From positions 62,001 to 126,000 of the forward strand of contig JAAWWE010000008.1 in assembly GCA_021404525.1 (NCBI GenBank): a DNA stretch of 64,000 bases. Direction: 5' to 3'. Made by a program: the position numbers and the translations under genes. Origin of the DNA: Rhodobiaceae bacterium (GTDB lineage: Bacteria; Pseudomonadota; Alphaproteobacteria; Parvibaculales; Parvibaculaceae). The notes under the pieces were generated by a model that saw only the letters and a program-made list of their open reading frames with translations, did not search any database and had not been told where the DNA came from. Below, one piece after another: positions 25,285 through 33,568 of the stretch (position 1 is its first letter; each line of letters starts with the position of its first letter).

Positions 25285-27852
25285 CTAGCTTGAGCGCGAC
25301 CGACGCCGACGCTGCAATATCCAGACGCCCAGCAATAAGGCACCGGCAGGCAGATACATGAAATAGGCATTCGGTTGATCATTGGGGAGCTCGATTGACA
25401 GGACTTCCCAGTCAAAATCAATACCTGCTTCCCCGGCCGGCCCACCAAAAACTACATCATCGACAAAGGTTCCGCCCTCTTCCGTCCGAAGGATCAGACC
25501 CGCATGTTCCAGGCGCGCGCCTATGGGTGCTTGTTCACCGAGAGGCAGAAGCACGGTACGTGTCTCAATATCTCCCTCAAGGGTTTCCCCTGTCGCGGTG
25601 AGACGCACCGTGCTACCTGCAGCGGCCCCCTCGATGAGCGGCGCAGCTTGCGCGTAGGGAACCGTTTGGTATGGCGGCACTATTTGATCCACCCAGTATT
25701 GGGGTCGGAATAGTGTAAAGGCGACAAGCAGAAGGGTCGCAGATTCCCAAAGCTTGTTCCGCGTCAGGAAATAGCCTTGGGTTGCAGCCGCAAAGACAAG
25801 CACCGCCGTCACCGCACCTAAGACCGTCAGAGCCAGATCAACCGGCCCTTCAATCCCAATCAGTAAGAGTTTCGTGTTGAAGATAAAGAGGAATGGAAGA
25901 ACGACTGTTCGCAATGAATAGGCAAACGCTGCGATACCGGTCTTGATAGGGTCAGCCCGAGAGATCGCGGCAGCTGCAAAGGACGCCAGCCCAACAGGAG
26001 GCGTCACATCCGCCATTATTCCGAAGTAGAAAACAAACAGATGCACCGCGATGAGGGGCACCACCAAACCGTTCTGGGCGCCCAGATCAACAACAACACC
26101 CGCCATAAGAGCCGACACAACAATATAGTTTGCTGTTGTCGGCAGCCCCATACCAAGCACGATGGATAGGATCGCAACGAGCCCCAACATGGCGAGTAGA
26201 TTGCCACCCGACAATATCTCTACAAGCTCAGTCAGCACCTGTCCGACACCGGTAAGAGATACGGCGCCGACAATGATCCCAGCCGCAGCGGTAGCGATTG
26301 CGATTGCCACCATATTCTTTGCACCGAGCTCCAGGCCCGATGCAAAATCGGCTACGCCAGATCTTAGATTGGACAAAAACGCGCCACGCCCCCGTAAAGC
26401 GCCCAAAACAGCCCGCTGAGTAATCAGGATGAAGCCAATTGCGACCGTCGCCCAGAAGGCCGCGAGCCCTGGTGACAATCGCTCCACCATCAAACACCAG
26501 ACCAACACACCGATGGGCAGAATGAAGTGCAGTCCTGTTCGCCCAATATCTGCAATCCGCGGCGTTTCGATGATCGGAGCGTTAGGGTCTTCTGGAGGCA
26601 AGTCCGGGTGCCGCGCCGCATAGCCAAGCGTGAGCACATAGAAAAGAAGAAACCCGACAGCGAGCACATAAGAAGCTGCAGCGCCGAACAAACTCTGTGC
26701 AGCAAGGATGCCATAGTACCAAATACCCGCAACAATCAGGAATGAGCTGATCGAAACCCCAGCGCGAAGCAAACGCGAGATCCCTGTTGGCGGCGTTCCT
26801 GCTCGCGGCAGCCCCTCCATACCCGCCTTCAACGCTTCCAGATGCACAATATAGATGAGTGCGATGTAGGAAATCACCGCAGGTAGGAATGCATGGGTAA
26901 TGACCTCCAAATAAGAGATCCCCACATACTCCACCATGAGGAAAGCAGCAGCCCCCATCACTGGTGGCATGATCTGCCCGTTGACTGATGAGGCAACCTC
27001 AACCGCGCCTGCCTTTTCGCTGGAAAACCCAACCCGCTTCATCAGCGGAATAGTGAAGGTGCCTGTGGTGACAGTGTTTGCAATGGACGAACCAGAAACC
27101 AAACCGGTCATACCGGAAGCAAGCACGGCTGCTTTAGCAGGCCCACCCCTCATGTGACCGAGAAGCGCAAAAGCCACCTGAATAAAATAATGACCGGCGC
27201 CCGCCCGGTCGAGCAAGGAGCCAAACAGCACAAAGAGGAAGACAAAACTTGTCGAAACACCCAGCGCGATCCCAAACACACCTTCCGTCGTAATCCATAA
27301 GTGACTCATCGCACGAGAGAAGGACGCCCCCTTCCAGGCGATGAGATCCGGCGCCATATTGCCGAAGAACACATAGGCCAGAAAAATGAGCGCCATCACG
27401 GTTAGCGGCGGGCCAAGCGTCCGACGGGTTGCTTCAAGCAGCAACACCAAACCAACGCCAGCTGTCACAAGATCAGCAGTATTAGGTAAGCCAGGTCGTG
27501 AGGCGAGCGCATCATTGAAGACAAAGAGGTACGCCGCCGACACCGCACCAGCGATCCCAAGAACCCAGTCCTGCAACGGCACCCGCTCTCTGGGTGATCG
27601 CTTTAAAGCCGGGAAACTCACATAGGCCAGAAGAAAGGCAAAGGCGAGATGGATCGCCCGCGCCTCGGTGTCATTCAAAACTGGAATATATCTCGCAACC
27701 AGAAAAGGCAGCGGCGAGGCATACCAGAGCTGAAAGAGTGACCAGGCAATCGCAATACCTGCGATCACCTTTCCGGTTGTGCCGTCGTGATTGCGCGCAC
27801 CGGTTTCCGCTGCGACGAGCTCTTCAGCAACGTTCGATGTTGGCTCGCTCAA
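25285..27852 (-). CDS. TRAP transporter, fused small and large permease subunits (TAXI type)
   Basis: This 855-residue membrane protein fuses the DctQ-like and DctM-like parts of a TRAP transporter. The large-subunit region (about residues 130-650) shows GMTGLVSGSSIANTVTTG, PPVMGAAAFLMVEY and ADVTPPVGLA, characteristic of TRAP permeases. The last 150 residues, beginning after the final helices of the carrier, correspond to the DUF3394 tail found in TAXI-type fused permeases, with one last helix (about 833-849) before an arginine-rich end. Transport is driven by an ion gradient. It is encoded 24 bases after the matching binding protein gene. The substrate is unknown, probably an organic acid. 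Confidence 0.9.
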   Translation of the reverse strand: MSEPTSNVAEELVAAETGARNHDGTTGKVIAGIAIAWSLFQLWYASPLPFLVARYIPVLNDTEARAIHLAFAFLLAYVSFPALKRSPRERVPLQDWVLGIAGAVSAAYLFVFNDALASRPGLPNTADLVTAGVGLVLLLEATRRTLGPPLTVMALIFLAYVFFGNMAPDLIAWKGASFSRAMSHLWITTEGVFGIALGVSTSFVFLFVLFGSLLDRAGAGHYFIQVAFALLGHMRGGPAKAAVLASGMTGLVSGSSIANTVTTGTFTIPLMKRVGFSSEKAGAVEVASSVNGQIMPPVMGAAAFLMVEYVGISYLEVITHAFLPAVISYIALIYIVHLEALKAGMEGLPRAGTPPTGISRLLRAGVSISSFLIVAGIWYYGILAAQSLFGAAASYVLAVGFLLFYVLTLGYAARHPDLPPEDPNAPIIETPRIADIGRTGLHFILPIGVLVWCLMVERLSPGLAAFWATVAIGFILITQRAVLGALRGRGAFLSNLRSGVADFASGLELGAKNMVAIAIATAAAGIIVGAVSLTGVGQVLTELVEILSGGNLLAMLGLVAILSIVLGMGLPTTANYIVVSALMAGVVVDLGAQNGLVVPLIAVHLFVFYFGIMADVTPPVGLASFAAAAISRADPIKTGIAAFAYSLRTVVLPFLFIFNTKLLLIGIEGPVDLALTVLGAVTAVLVFAAATQGYFLTRNKLWESATLLLVAFTLFRPQYWVDQIVPPYQTVPYAQAAPLIEGAAAGSTVRLTATGETLEGDIETRTVLLPLGEQAPIGARLEHAGLILRTEEGGTFVDDVVFGGPAGEAGIDFDWEVLSIELPNDQPNAYFMYLPAGALLLGVWILQRRRRSRSS

Positions 27853-27876
27853 AACAGGTCTCCCTGCCTGCGATCC

Positions 27877-28863
27877 TTATTCAAGGAGCCCGGCTTCCTT
27901 ATAGTACCGCTCAGCACCGGGATGGAGGGGCGCAGACAGCGCATTGCGAACCATGCCCTCTTTCGTCAGAACCGCAAAAGCCGGATGCAGCTTTTTGAAA
28001 TCATCGAAATTCTCAAACACCGCTTTCACCAGCTGATAGACAATTTCATCATCCACATTCGCAGATGTCACAAAGGTCGCCGCCACGCCGAAGGTGGAGA
28101 CATCTTCCGGATTGCCATTGTACATGCCGCCAGGAATGGTCGCGGGCCCGTAGAAACTATTGTCGGCGATCAACTTGTCGACAGCCTCCCCGTTCACATT
28201 CACCAGCACCGTGTCGCAGGTGGTGGTTGCTTCCTGAATAGACCCGCTTGGATGCCCCACCGTAAAGACGATCGCGTCAATTTTATTGTCGCAAAGCGCA
28301 AGTGATTGCTCGGCCGACTTAAGTTCAGAGGCCAAAGCAAAGTTCCGGGTGGTCCAGCCGAGCGCCTCCATAACAACTTCCATGGTGGCGCGCTGACCAG
28401 ACCCTGGATTGCCAATATTGACCCTTTTTCCTTCAAGTTCCTCGAAAGAAGCGATCCCAGCGTCTGCGCGCGCAACCACCGTGAAGGGTTCAGGATGTAG
28501 TGAGAAAACCGATCGCAGATCAGAGAAAGCACCAGTTTCGGCAAACTTTGACGTTCCATTGTAAGCGTGGAACTGCCAATCCGATTGAGCAACACCCATT
28601 TCCAGGTCGCCTTCGCGAATAGCATTAATGTTAAAGAGCGACCCCCCAGTGCTCTCAACGGAGCAGCGAATACCGTGGGATTTACGATCCTTATTGACCA
28701 AACGACAGATCGCTCCTCCGGTCGGATAGTAAACGCCAGTAATGCCGCCGGTCCCAACAGTGACAAAAACCCGTTCGGGCTCAGCGTAAGCACCTGTTCC
28801 CGCTGCAAAGGTCAGCGCCAAGACCGCCACCCAAATTTTCAAATCCGTCACAATCCGGCGCAT
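27877..28863 (-). CDS. TAXI family TRAP solute-binding protein
   Basis: The 328-residue precursor has a signal peptide (about residues 1-26, ending GAYAEP) and the TAXI motifs [45 protein letters not shown]-like MGVAQSDWQ and [17 protein letters not shown] proteins are the binding proteins of fused TRAP permeases and bind small organic acids such as glutamate or 2-oxoglutarate in the few known cases. The start at 28863 is chosen because the signal peptide begins there and GGGAG lies upstream. It is the first gene of the two-gene TRAP operon. Confidence 0.9.
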   Translation of the reverse strand: MRRIVTDLKIWVAVLALTFAAGTGAYAEPERVFVTVGTGGITGVYYPTGGAICRLVNKDRKSHGIRCSVESTGGSLFNINAIREGDLEMGVAQSDWQFHAYNGTSKFAETGAFSDLRSVFSLHPEPFTVVARADAGIASFEELEGKRVNIGNPGSGQRATMEVVMEALGWTTRNFALASELKSAEQSLALCDNKIDAIVFTVGHPSGSIQEATTTCDTVLVNVNGEAVDKLIADNSFYGPATIPGGMYNGNPEDVSTFGVAATFVTSANVDDEIVYQLVKAVFENFDDFKKLHPAFAVLTKEGMVRNALSAPLHPGAERYYKEAGLLE

Positions 28864-29020
28864 CACCGCACTCCCTGTTTTACCTATACCCAGCCTGTTG
28901 AGGCGCATGGTAAAGCGCCAACGACGCAAAACAAACAAGGAAAAGCCGGAAAAATGGGGCAAATCAGATGGAACACTTCCTGCAGCACACTGCAAGAGCG
29001 ATCTCCGACCGTTCCAAATT

Positions 29021-29052
29021 GAAACGTTTCGACGTTTCTGTGTAAGGTTTAC
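29021..29052. promoter_or_regulatory. Inverted repeats upstream of the CHASE2 gene
   Basis: GAAACG (29021-29026) and CGTTTC (29033-29038) form an inverted repeat, followed directly by GTAA-GGT-TTAC (29042-29052). Both lie within 80 bases of the CHASE2 gene start and could be operators. No -35/-10 pair is convincing, and no regulator gene is adjacent. Confidence 0.3.
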
Positions 29053-29097
29053 GGGACGGGGGTCATGGATAAGTCAGTTGGTAAAGAGTTAGCGTAG

Positions 29098-31341
29098 ATG
29101 CAATCCACGACCATTTTCAGACGCCTGTCGGCTCTTCTGCCCGCGATTGTGCTCATAGGCGCACTATGTGTGTCTTTTTATGACCCACGCGGCCTGGCCA
29201 CTGCCCTGTCCAACCAAACCTTCGATCTTTATCAACAGATCAAACCGAGACCATCAGAAGCACAAAAAAGTGTTTATCTGGACATCGGTCCAGCCTCATC
29301 TGCGCGCTACGGCCACTGGCCATGGTCTAGAGCGCGTTTGGCTGACCTGGTAGCGGCAGCGCGGAGTGCCGGCGCAGAAACTGTGCTTTTGGATATGCCC
29401 CTGCCTGAGGCAGATACGACATCGCCACGCGAAGCGCTCAAAGTCTGGTCACCGCTCCCTCCTGAAGCCAATGTGACAGCCCTGGCGGCAGCGCTCGCGG
29501 AACTTCCAGATCACGACATATTGCTCGTTGAAGCGCTGAAGGCGGGCTCATCTGTTGTCACGCTGACGCCTGGCAAGGGCGTGATACAAAACGCCCCGTC
29601 CCTCGTCACAAACATTTCAGACGTTGGCGGCAATCCTTTGAGATACGCCCCAAGGTATGACAATTGGATGCCGACCCTTGGACGATTGTCCCGGAACGCC
29701 GACGGCAATGGTGCGGGCATGCCAAGCCAGCGTCCTTCAGATCGGGTGCGGAGCATTCCAATGCTCACAAACCTTGATGGAAAGCTTTTCCCGGCATCCA
29801 CGCTGGAGGCACTGCGCGTGCACCAGTCAGCTGAAGCCTATGAGGCCCGGGTCACAATCCCCGAAGGTGCCTTCGTGATCGGCGAACCCGCAGGGTTAGC
29901 AGAAGTTAGCATTGCCGGCACGGAAAGCACGGTCAAAACCCAGGCAGACGGATCACTTCGCCTCTATTTCCGGTCAATGCCGCAGCAATCCACCTATGAA
30001 GCCTGGCGGATCATGAGCGATCCAGAAGCGTTTGACTTCAACGGCAAAATTGCTGTCATCGGATTTTCAGTGAACGGCGCTGAAAGAACTTACGACACGG
30101 TTGTAGGTCCCCTTCCCTCTGGCGCCATCATTGCAGAAGCCATAGACCAGATTGCCTCAAACGCATACCTCACCCGTCCAGCCTGGGCACAAAACGCTGA
30201 GCTTGCGTTCCTGACCCTCATAGGGATCTTCACCATGATCCTGGTCATCCGCAATCGCGCAGGCTGGGGCTTTGTGTTTATGGGCTTGAGCCTCGGTGCA
30301 GCAGGCTATGGCGCATGGTACCTGTTCGAGACAGAAGGATGGCTCCTGGACCCGACCTTCCCTGCCGCCTCTTTGGCCGCAGTTTTCTTCACCACCACAT
30401 TGGTGAACCGCTTCCGGATCGAAGCTGAAACGCGTTTCATAGAAAACCAGATGACTCGGCGCCTGTCCTCAAAAGCGCTCGCAAAAGTCATCCGCAATCC
30501 AAAGCTCATTCCCGAGCAAGGGGAACAACGCACTGTCACATCGCTGGCCGTCGGCTTGCGTGGGTTCAATGTGATTGCAGATCGCTATCTGGAAGACCCT
30601 GTCGCTTACGCAGATATTCTGAACCGCTTTTTCTCTCCACTTACAAAAACGGTCCATGACCGCAAGGGCATGGTTGATCGCTATACTGGCGATACCATGA
30701 TGGCAGTGTGGAACGCCCCCTTGAACGAACCTGACCACGCCATGAAAGCCTGCGACGCCGCGCTATTGATGCGCGAGCAGCTGGACGCATTGAACGAGTT
30801 TCTGGAAGAAGATGCCAAACGACACAATCTGAGCCATATCCCGCTGTCCGTTAGCATTGGCGTTGAGACCGGCTCAGCAATCATCGGCAATATGGGTGCG
30901 ACCCAAAGCTACGATTATGGGGTTCTGGGCGAACCGGTCAGCATTGCGCATTACCTCCGCCATCACGCGATCAATTATGGACCCGCCGTGATCGTAGGAG
31001 ATGGATTCAAAGATACCGTGGGTGACAAGTTTGCGTTGCTCGAAGTCGACTTGGTGTCAACGCCTCGCCATCCAGATGGCTGGAGGGCATATGCTCTGCT
31101 AGGCGACTCCATCGTGCGCGCGAGCCCGAAATTCAGAGCGCTGGAGGATGGCCATCGCAAACTTTTTGAAGCCTATCGGAACCAGCGTTGGGATGCAGCA
31201 CGGGAAGCCTTGGGGCATTGCCGCGGCCTGAATGGGTCGATCTCAACGCTTTATGATTTCTATGAAGCTCGGATCAAGCAGATGGAAAACGAACCTCCAG
31301 GTCCAAACTGGAACGGATCCTACTATGCAGGTCGTTTCTAA
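29098..31341 (+). CDS. CHASE2 sensor protein with degenerate class III nucleotide cyclase domain
   Basis: The 747-residue protein has an N-terminal anchor (about 10-28), a periplasmic CHASE2 domain (about 35-355, with VYLDIGPASSARYGHWPW), three membrane helices (about 366-385, 389-409, 419-436) and a cyclase domain (about 478-670). Within the latter the first metal ligand of the usual DIRGF motif is glycine (VGLRGF, G486), while the second (GD532) is kept. The transition-state Asn and Arg of the VNxAxR motif are Ser615 and Tyr619 (VSIAHY). Three key residues are thus missing, so the domain is probably not an ordinary adenylate cyclase and may bind nucleotide or a partner instead. It appears monocistronic. 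Confidence 0.85.
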   Translation: MQSTTIFRRLSALLPAIVLIGALCVSFYDPRGLATALSNQTFDLYQQIKPRPSEAQKSVYLDIGPASSARYGHWPWSRARLADLVAAARSAGAETVLLDMPLPEADTTSPREALKVWSPLPPEANVTALAAALAELPDHDILLVEALKAGSSVVTLTPGKGVIQNAPSLVTNISDVGGNPLRYAPRYDNWMPTLGRLSRNADGNGAGMPSQRPSDRVRSIPMLTNLDGKLFPASTLEALRVHQSAEAYEARVTIPEGAFVIGEPAGLAEVSIAGTESTVKTQADGSLRLYFRSMPQQSTYEAWRIMSDPEAFDFNGKIAVIGFSVNGAERTYDTVVGPLPSGAIIAEAIDQIASNAYLTRPAWAQNAELAFLTLIGIFTMILVIRNRAGWGFVFMGLSLGAAGYGAWYLFETEGWLLDPTFPAASLAAVFFTTTLVNRFRIEAETRFIENQMTRRLSSKALAKVIRNPKLIPEQGEQRTVTSLAVGLRGFNVIADRYLEDPVAYADILNRFFSPLTKTVHDRKGMVDRYTGDTMMAVWNAPLNEPDHAMKACDAALLMREQLDALNEFLEEDAKRHNLSHIPLSVSIGVETGSAIIGNMGATQSYDYGVLGEPVSIAHYLRHHAINYGPAVIVGDGFKDTVGDKFALLEVDLVSTPRHPDGWRAYALLGDSIVRASPKFRALEDGHRKLFEAYRNQRWDAAREALGHCRGLNGSISTLYDFYEARIKQMENEPPGPNWNGSYYAGRF

Positions 31342-31397
31342 AACCTGTTGAACAAATCTCTTGGCGGTGCGCTAAAGCATCGCCATGATCCCACCCC

Positions 31398-32375
31398 ATG
31401 ACACATCTAACCTGCAGCATTGAAACCTGGCCGCTCGCCGCCGCGTTCAACATCTCGCGCGGCGCCAAAACAGAGGCCCGGGTTGTTGTTGCGACCCTCA
31501 AAGATGGCGATGCAATTGGACGGGGTGAATGCGTCCCCTATGCCCGCTATGGGGAAACCCTGGAAGGCGTTGCAGAGACGATCAACTCACTCGAACCCGC
31601 TGTGAAAGCGGACCTTAGCCGAGACGACCTTCAGCTCATGCTTCCACCAGGCGCCGCACGGAACGCGCTCGACTGCGCTTTCTGGGACCTAGAGGCCAAA
31701 CGCTCAGGTAAGCGGGTAGCAGACCTGATCGGTGTGACGCCAGCGCCGCTCACAACCGCTTATTCCCTCAGCTTGGACAGCCCAGACAAAATGGCAGTCG
31801 CCGCCAAAGCGGCTGCAGCCCGCCCCTTGCTCAAAATAAAACTGGGCGGCGATGGCGATGAGGATCGCATTGCGGCGGTCCGCCGCGCAGCGCCTGACGC
31901 TAGACTGATCATTGATGCGAATGAGGGATGGACGCCGGATACTCTCAAAACGAATGTGGAAACCATGGCCCAATATGGCGTTTCCCTGATCGAACAACCG
32001 CTGCCTGCTGACCATGACGAAATATTACGGTCGTATGACAGCCCGATCCCGCTTTGCGCAGATGAATCGTGCCATGGCATCGCCTCCCTGGCACCTCTCG
32101 TCGGCCTCTACGATGCCGTGAATATCAAGCTCGATAAAACCGGTGGACTGACCGAAGCAATCGCCACGGCGCGTGCCGCCAGAGACATCGGATTCGATAT
32201 CATGGTGGGGTGCATGGTCGGCACATCCCTGGGCATGGCGCCCGCAATGCTGGTCGCCCAGCCGAAAGACCTAGTCGATCTGGACGGCCCCCTTCTGCTC
32301 AAGGAAGACCGCCAGCCAGGCATCACCTTCCAGGACAGCGAAATGCTCCCCTTCAGCGCGGCTGTGTGGGGATAA
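31398..32375 (+). CDS. Dipeptide epimerase (L-Ala-D/L-Glu epimerase, enolase superfamily)
   Basis: The 325-residue enzyme belongs to the muconate lactonising subgroup of the enolase superfamily. The catalytic bases are K148 in KIKLG and K247 in KLDKTGG, and the Mg ligands D173 (DANEGW), E199 (EQPL) and D222 (DES) are present. The KxK...DxN...ExQ...DES...KxD set marks L-Ala-D/L-Glu epimerases, which recycle murein peptides by inverting the Glu residue. It is cytoplasmic. It begins 56 bases after the CHASE2 gene on the same strand. Related dipeptide epimerases with other residue preferences cannot be excluded. Confidence 0.88.
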   Translation: MTHLTCSIETWPLAAAFNISRGAKTEARVVVATLKDGDAIGRGECVPYARYGETLEGVAETINSLEPAVKADLSRDDLQLMLPPGAARNALDCAFWDLEAKRSGKRVADLIGVTPAPLTTAYSLSLDSPDKMAVAAKAAAARPLLKIKLGGDGDEDRIAAVRRAAPDARLIIDANEGWTPDTLKTNVETMAQYGVSLIEQPLPADHDEILRSYDSPIPLCADESCHGIASLAPLVGLYDAVNIKLDKTGGLTEAIATARAARDIGFDIMVGCMVGTSLGMAPAMLVAQPKDLVDLDGPLLLKEDRQPGITFQDSEMLPFSAAVWG

Positions 32376-32402
32376 GCGCGACATTTGCGCCGGAGCACGG
32401 CG

Positions 32403-32477
32403 AATTGATCAATTTATACTCGTATGAGCCGGGTTCCCCGCCTAAACTCGCACTCAACGACGAACAATAAATTGATC
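32403..32477. promoter_or_regulatory. Palindrome with repeated half-site ahead of the efflux genes
   Basis: AATTGATCAATT (32403-32414) is a perfect 12-base palindrome, and its half AATTGATC recurs at 32470-32477, just before the adaptor gene start at 32484. Such a paired site between the epimerase and efflux genes could be an operator controlling the efflux pair. No TetR or MarR gene is encoded beside it, so the regulator would act from elsewhere. Confidence 0.35.
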
Positions 32478-32483
32478 TAGGCG

Positions 32484-33563
32484 ATGAAACTCCGCGTGAA
32501 TTCCACGACGGCTGCCCTTTTGGCAGTCGTTCTTTTGACTTTGCCGAAAGCAGCGCTGGCCGAGAATGAGCCGGGCGGACGTCCCGCCTCGCTAGTCCAG
32601 GTCGATGCCGTAATCTCGGAACCTTTCGGACAAACCGCTCCTGTGATCGGACGGCTCGTGTCCCGACAGGCTGGTGTCGTCGCTGCCCGCATCGCAGGTG
32701 CAGTTGCACAGATGCATGTCCATGTTGGCGACCATGTGGAAGAAGGCGACATGATGGCAGAACTCGTCTCCGACAGCCTGGAGGTTGAGGTACGCCGCAT
32801 GGAAGCTGCTCTTCAACGAGCAGAAGCTGAGCTCGCAATCCGCAGAAATGAGTCCGAACGGCTGCGGCGCCTTAGAAACTCAGCCGCTTTCCAGCAAGGC
32901 CAATATGAAGACAAAAAACTGGAAGTAACCACACTGGAAAGTCGGGTTACAGAAGCCAAAGCAGACCTGGAAATCGCGCGCCTTAATCTCGAATATGCAA
33001 GCATTCGAGCGCCTTATGCAGGAACCGTGACACTGAGACAGACGGAGGCAGGCGCCTATGTGCCACTGGGCGCACCCGTCGTCAGCCTCGTCAACGATCA
33101 GTCACTGGAAGCAGAAGCCGATATTCCTTCTGATCGAATGACGGGCCTCCGCCCCGGCCGGAAGGTGACCGTAGAAATAGCCGGCGTCGAAGCCCCCGCC
33201 AGCGTGCGCGCACTGGTCCCGGTTGAGAACCCACTCACCCGCACACGCGCGGTGCGTTTCACGCTCGAAGGTGATGCCAACGCACAATTCACCCCCAACC
33301 AGACGGCGATTATTCACATCCCTGTTGGTGACCGACGAGAGGTCGTCACGGTTCACAAAGACGCCATCGTCAATCGACAGGGCGAAACCATAGTCTTTGT
33401 TGTGACAAACAGCACAGCAGACATGCGCGCCGTGCAATTAGGTGAACCGGTTGGAGGGCGTTTTATCGTCCTTGAGGGACTTGCCGTTGGTGACAGCGTC
33501 GCCGTTCGCGGCAATGAACGACTTCGGTCCGGCCAACCTGTCCGCGTAGACGAAGGAGCCTGA
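32484..33563 (+). CDS. RND efflux periplasmic adaptor (membrane fusion protein)
   Basis: The 359-residue precursor has a signal peptide ending in AALAE (about residue 27). It then shows the adaptor layout: barrel/lipoyl half RIAGAVAQMHVHVGDHVEEGD (about 70-95), a helical hairpin (about 100-160), the second lipoyl half YASIRAPYAGTV (about 170) and a beta-barrel and membrane-proximal domain to the end. It joins the RND pump to an outer-membrane channel. The permease gene starts five bases downstream. No TolC-like gene is present in the window. Confidence 0.88.
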   Translation: MKLRVNSTTAALLAVVLLTLPKAALAENEPGGRPASLVQVDAVISEPFGQTAPVIGRLVSRQAGVVAARIAGAVAQMHVHVGDHVEEGDMMAELVSDSLEVEVRRMEAALQRAEAELAIRRNESERLRRLRNSAAFQQGQYEDKKLEVTTLESRVTEAKADLEIARLNLEYASIRAPYAGTVTLRQTEAGAYVPLGAPVVSLVNDQSLEAEADIPSDRMTGLRPGRKVTVEIAGVEAPASVRALVPVENPLTRTRAVRFTLEGDANAQFTPNQTAIIHIPVGDRREVVTVHKDAIVNRQGETIVFVVTNSTADMRAVQLGEPVGGRFIVLEGLAVGDSVAVRGNERLRSGQPVRVDEGA

Positions 33564-33568
33564 TCCAG

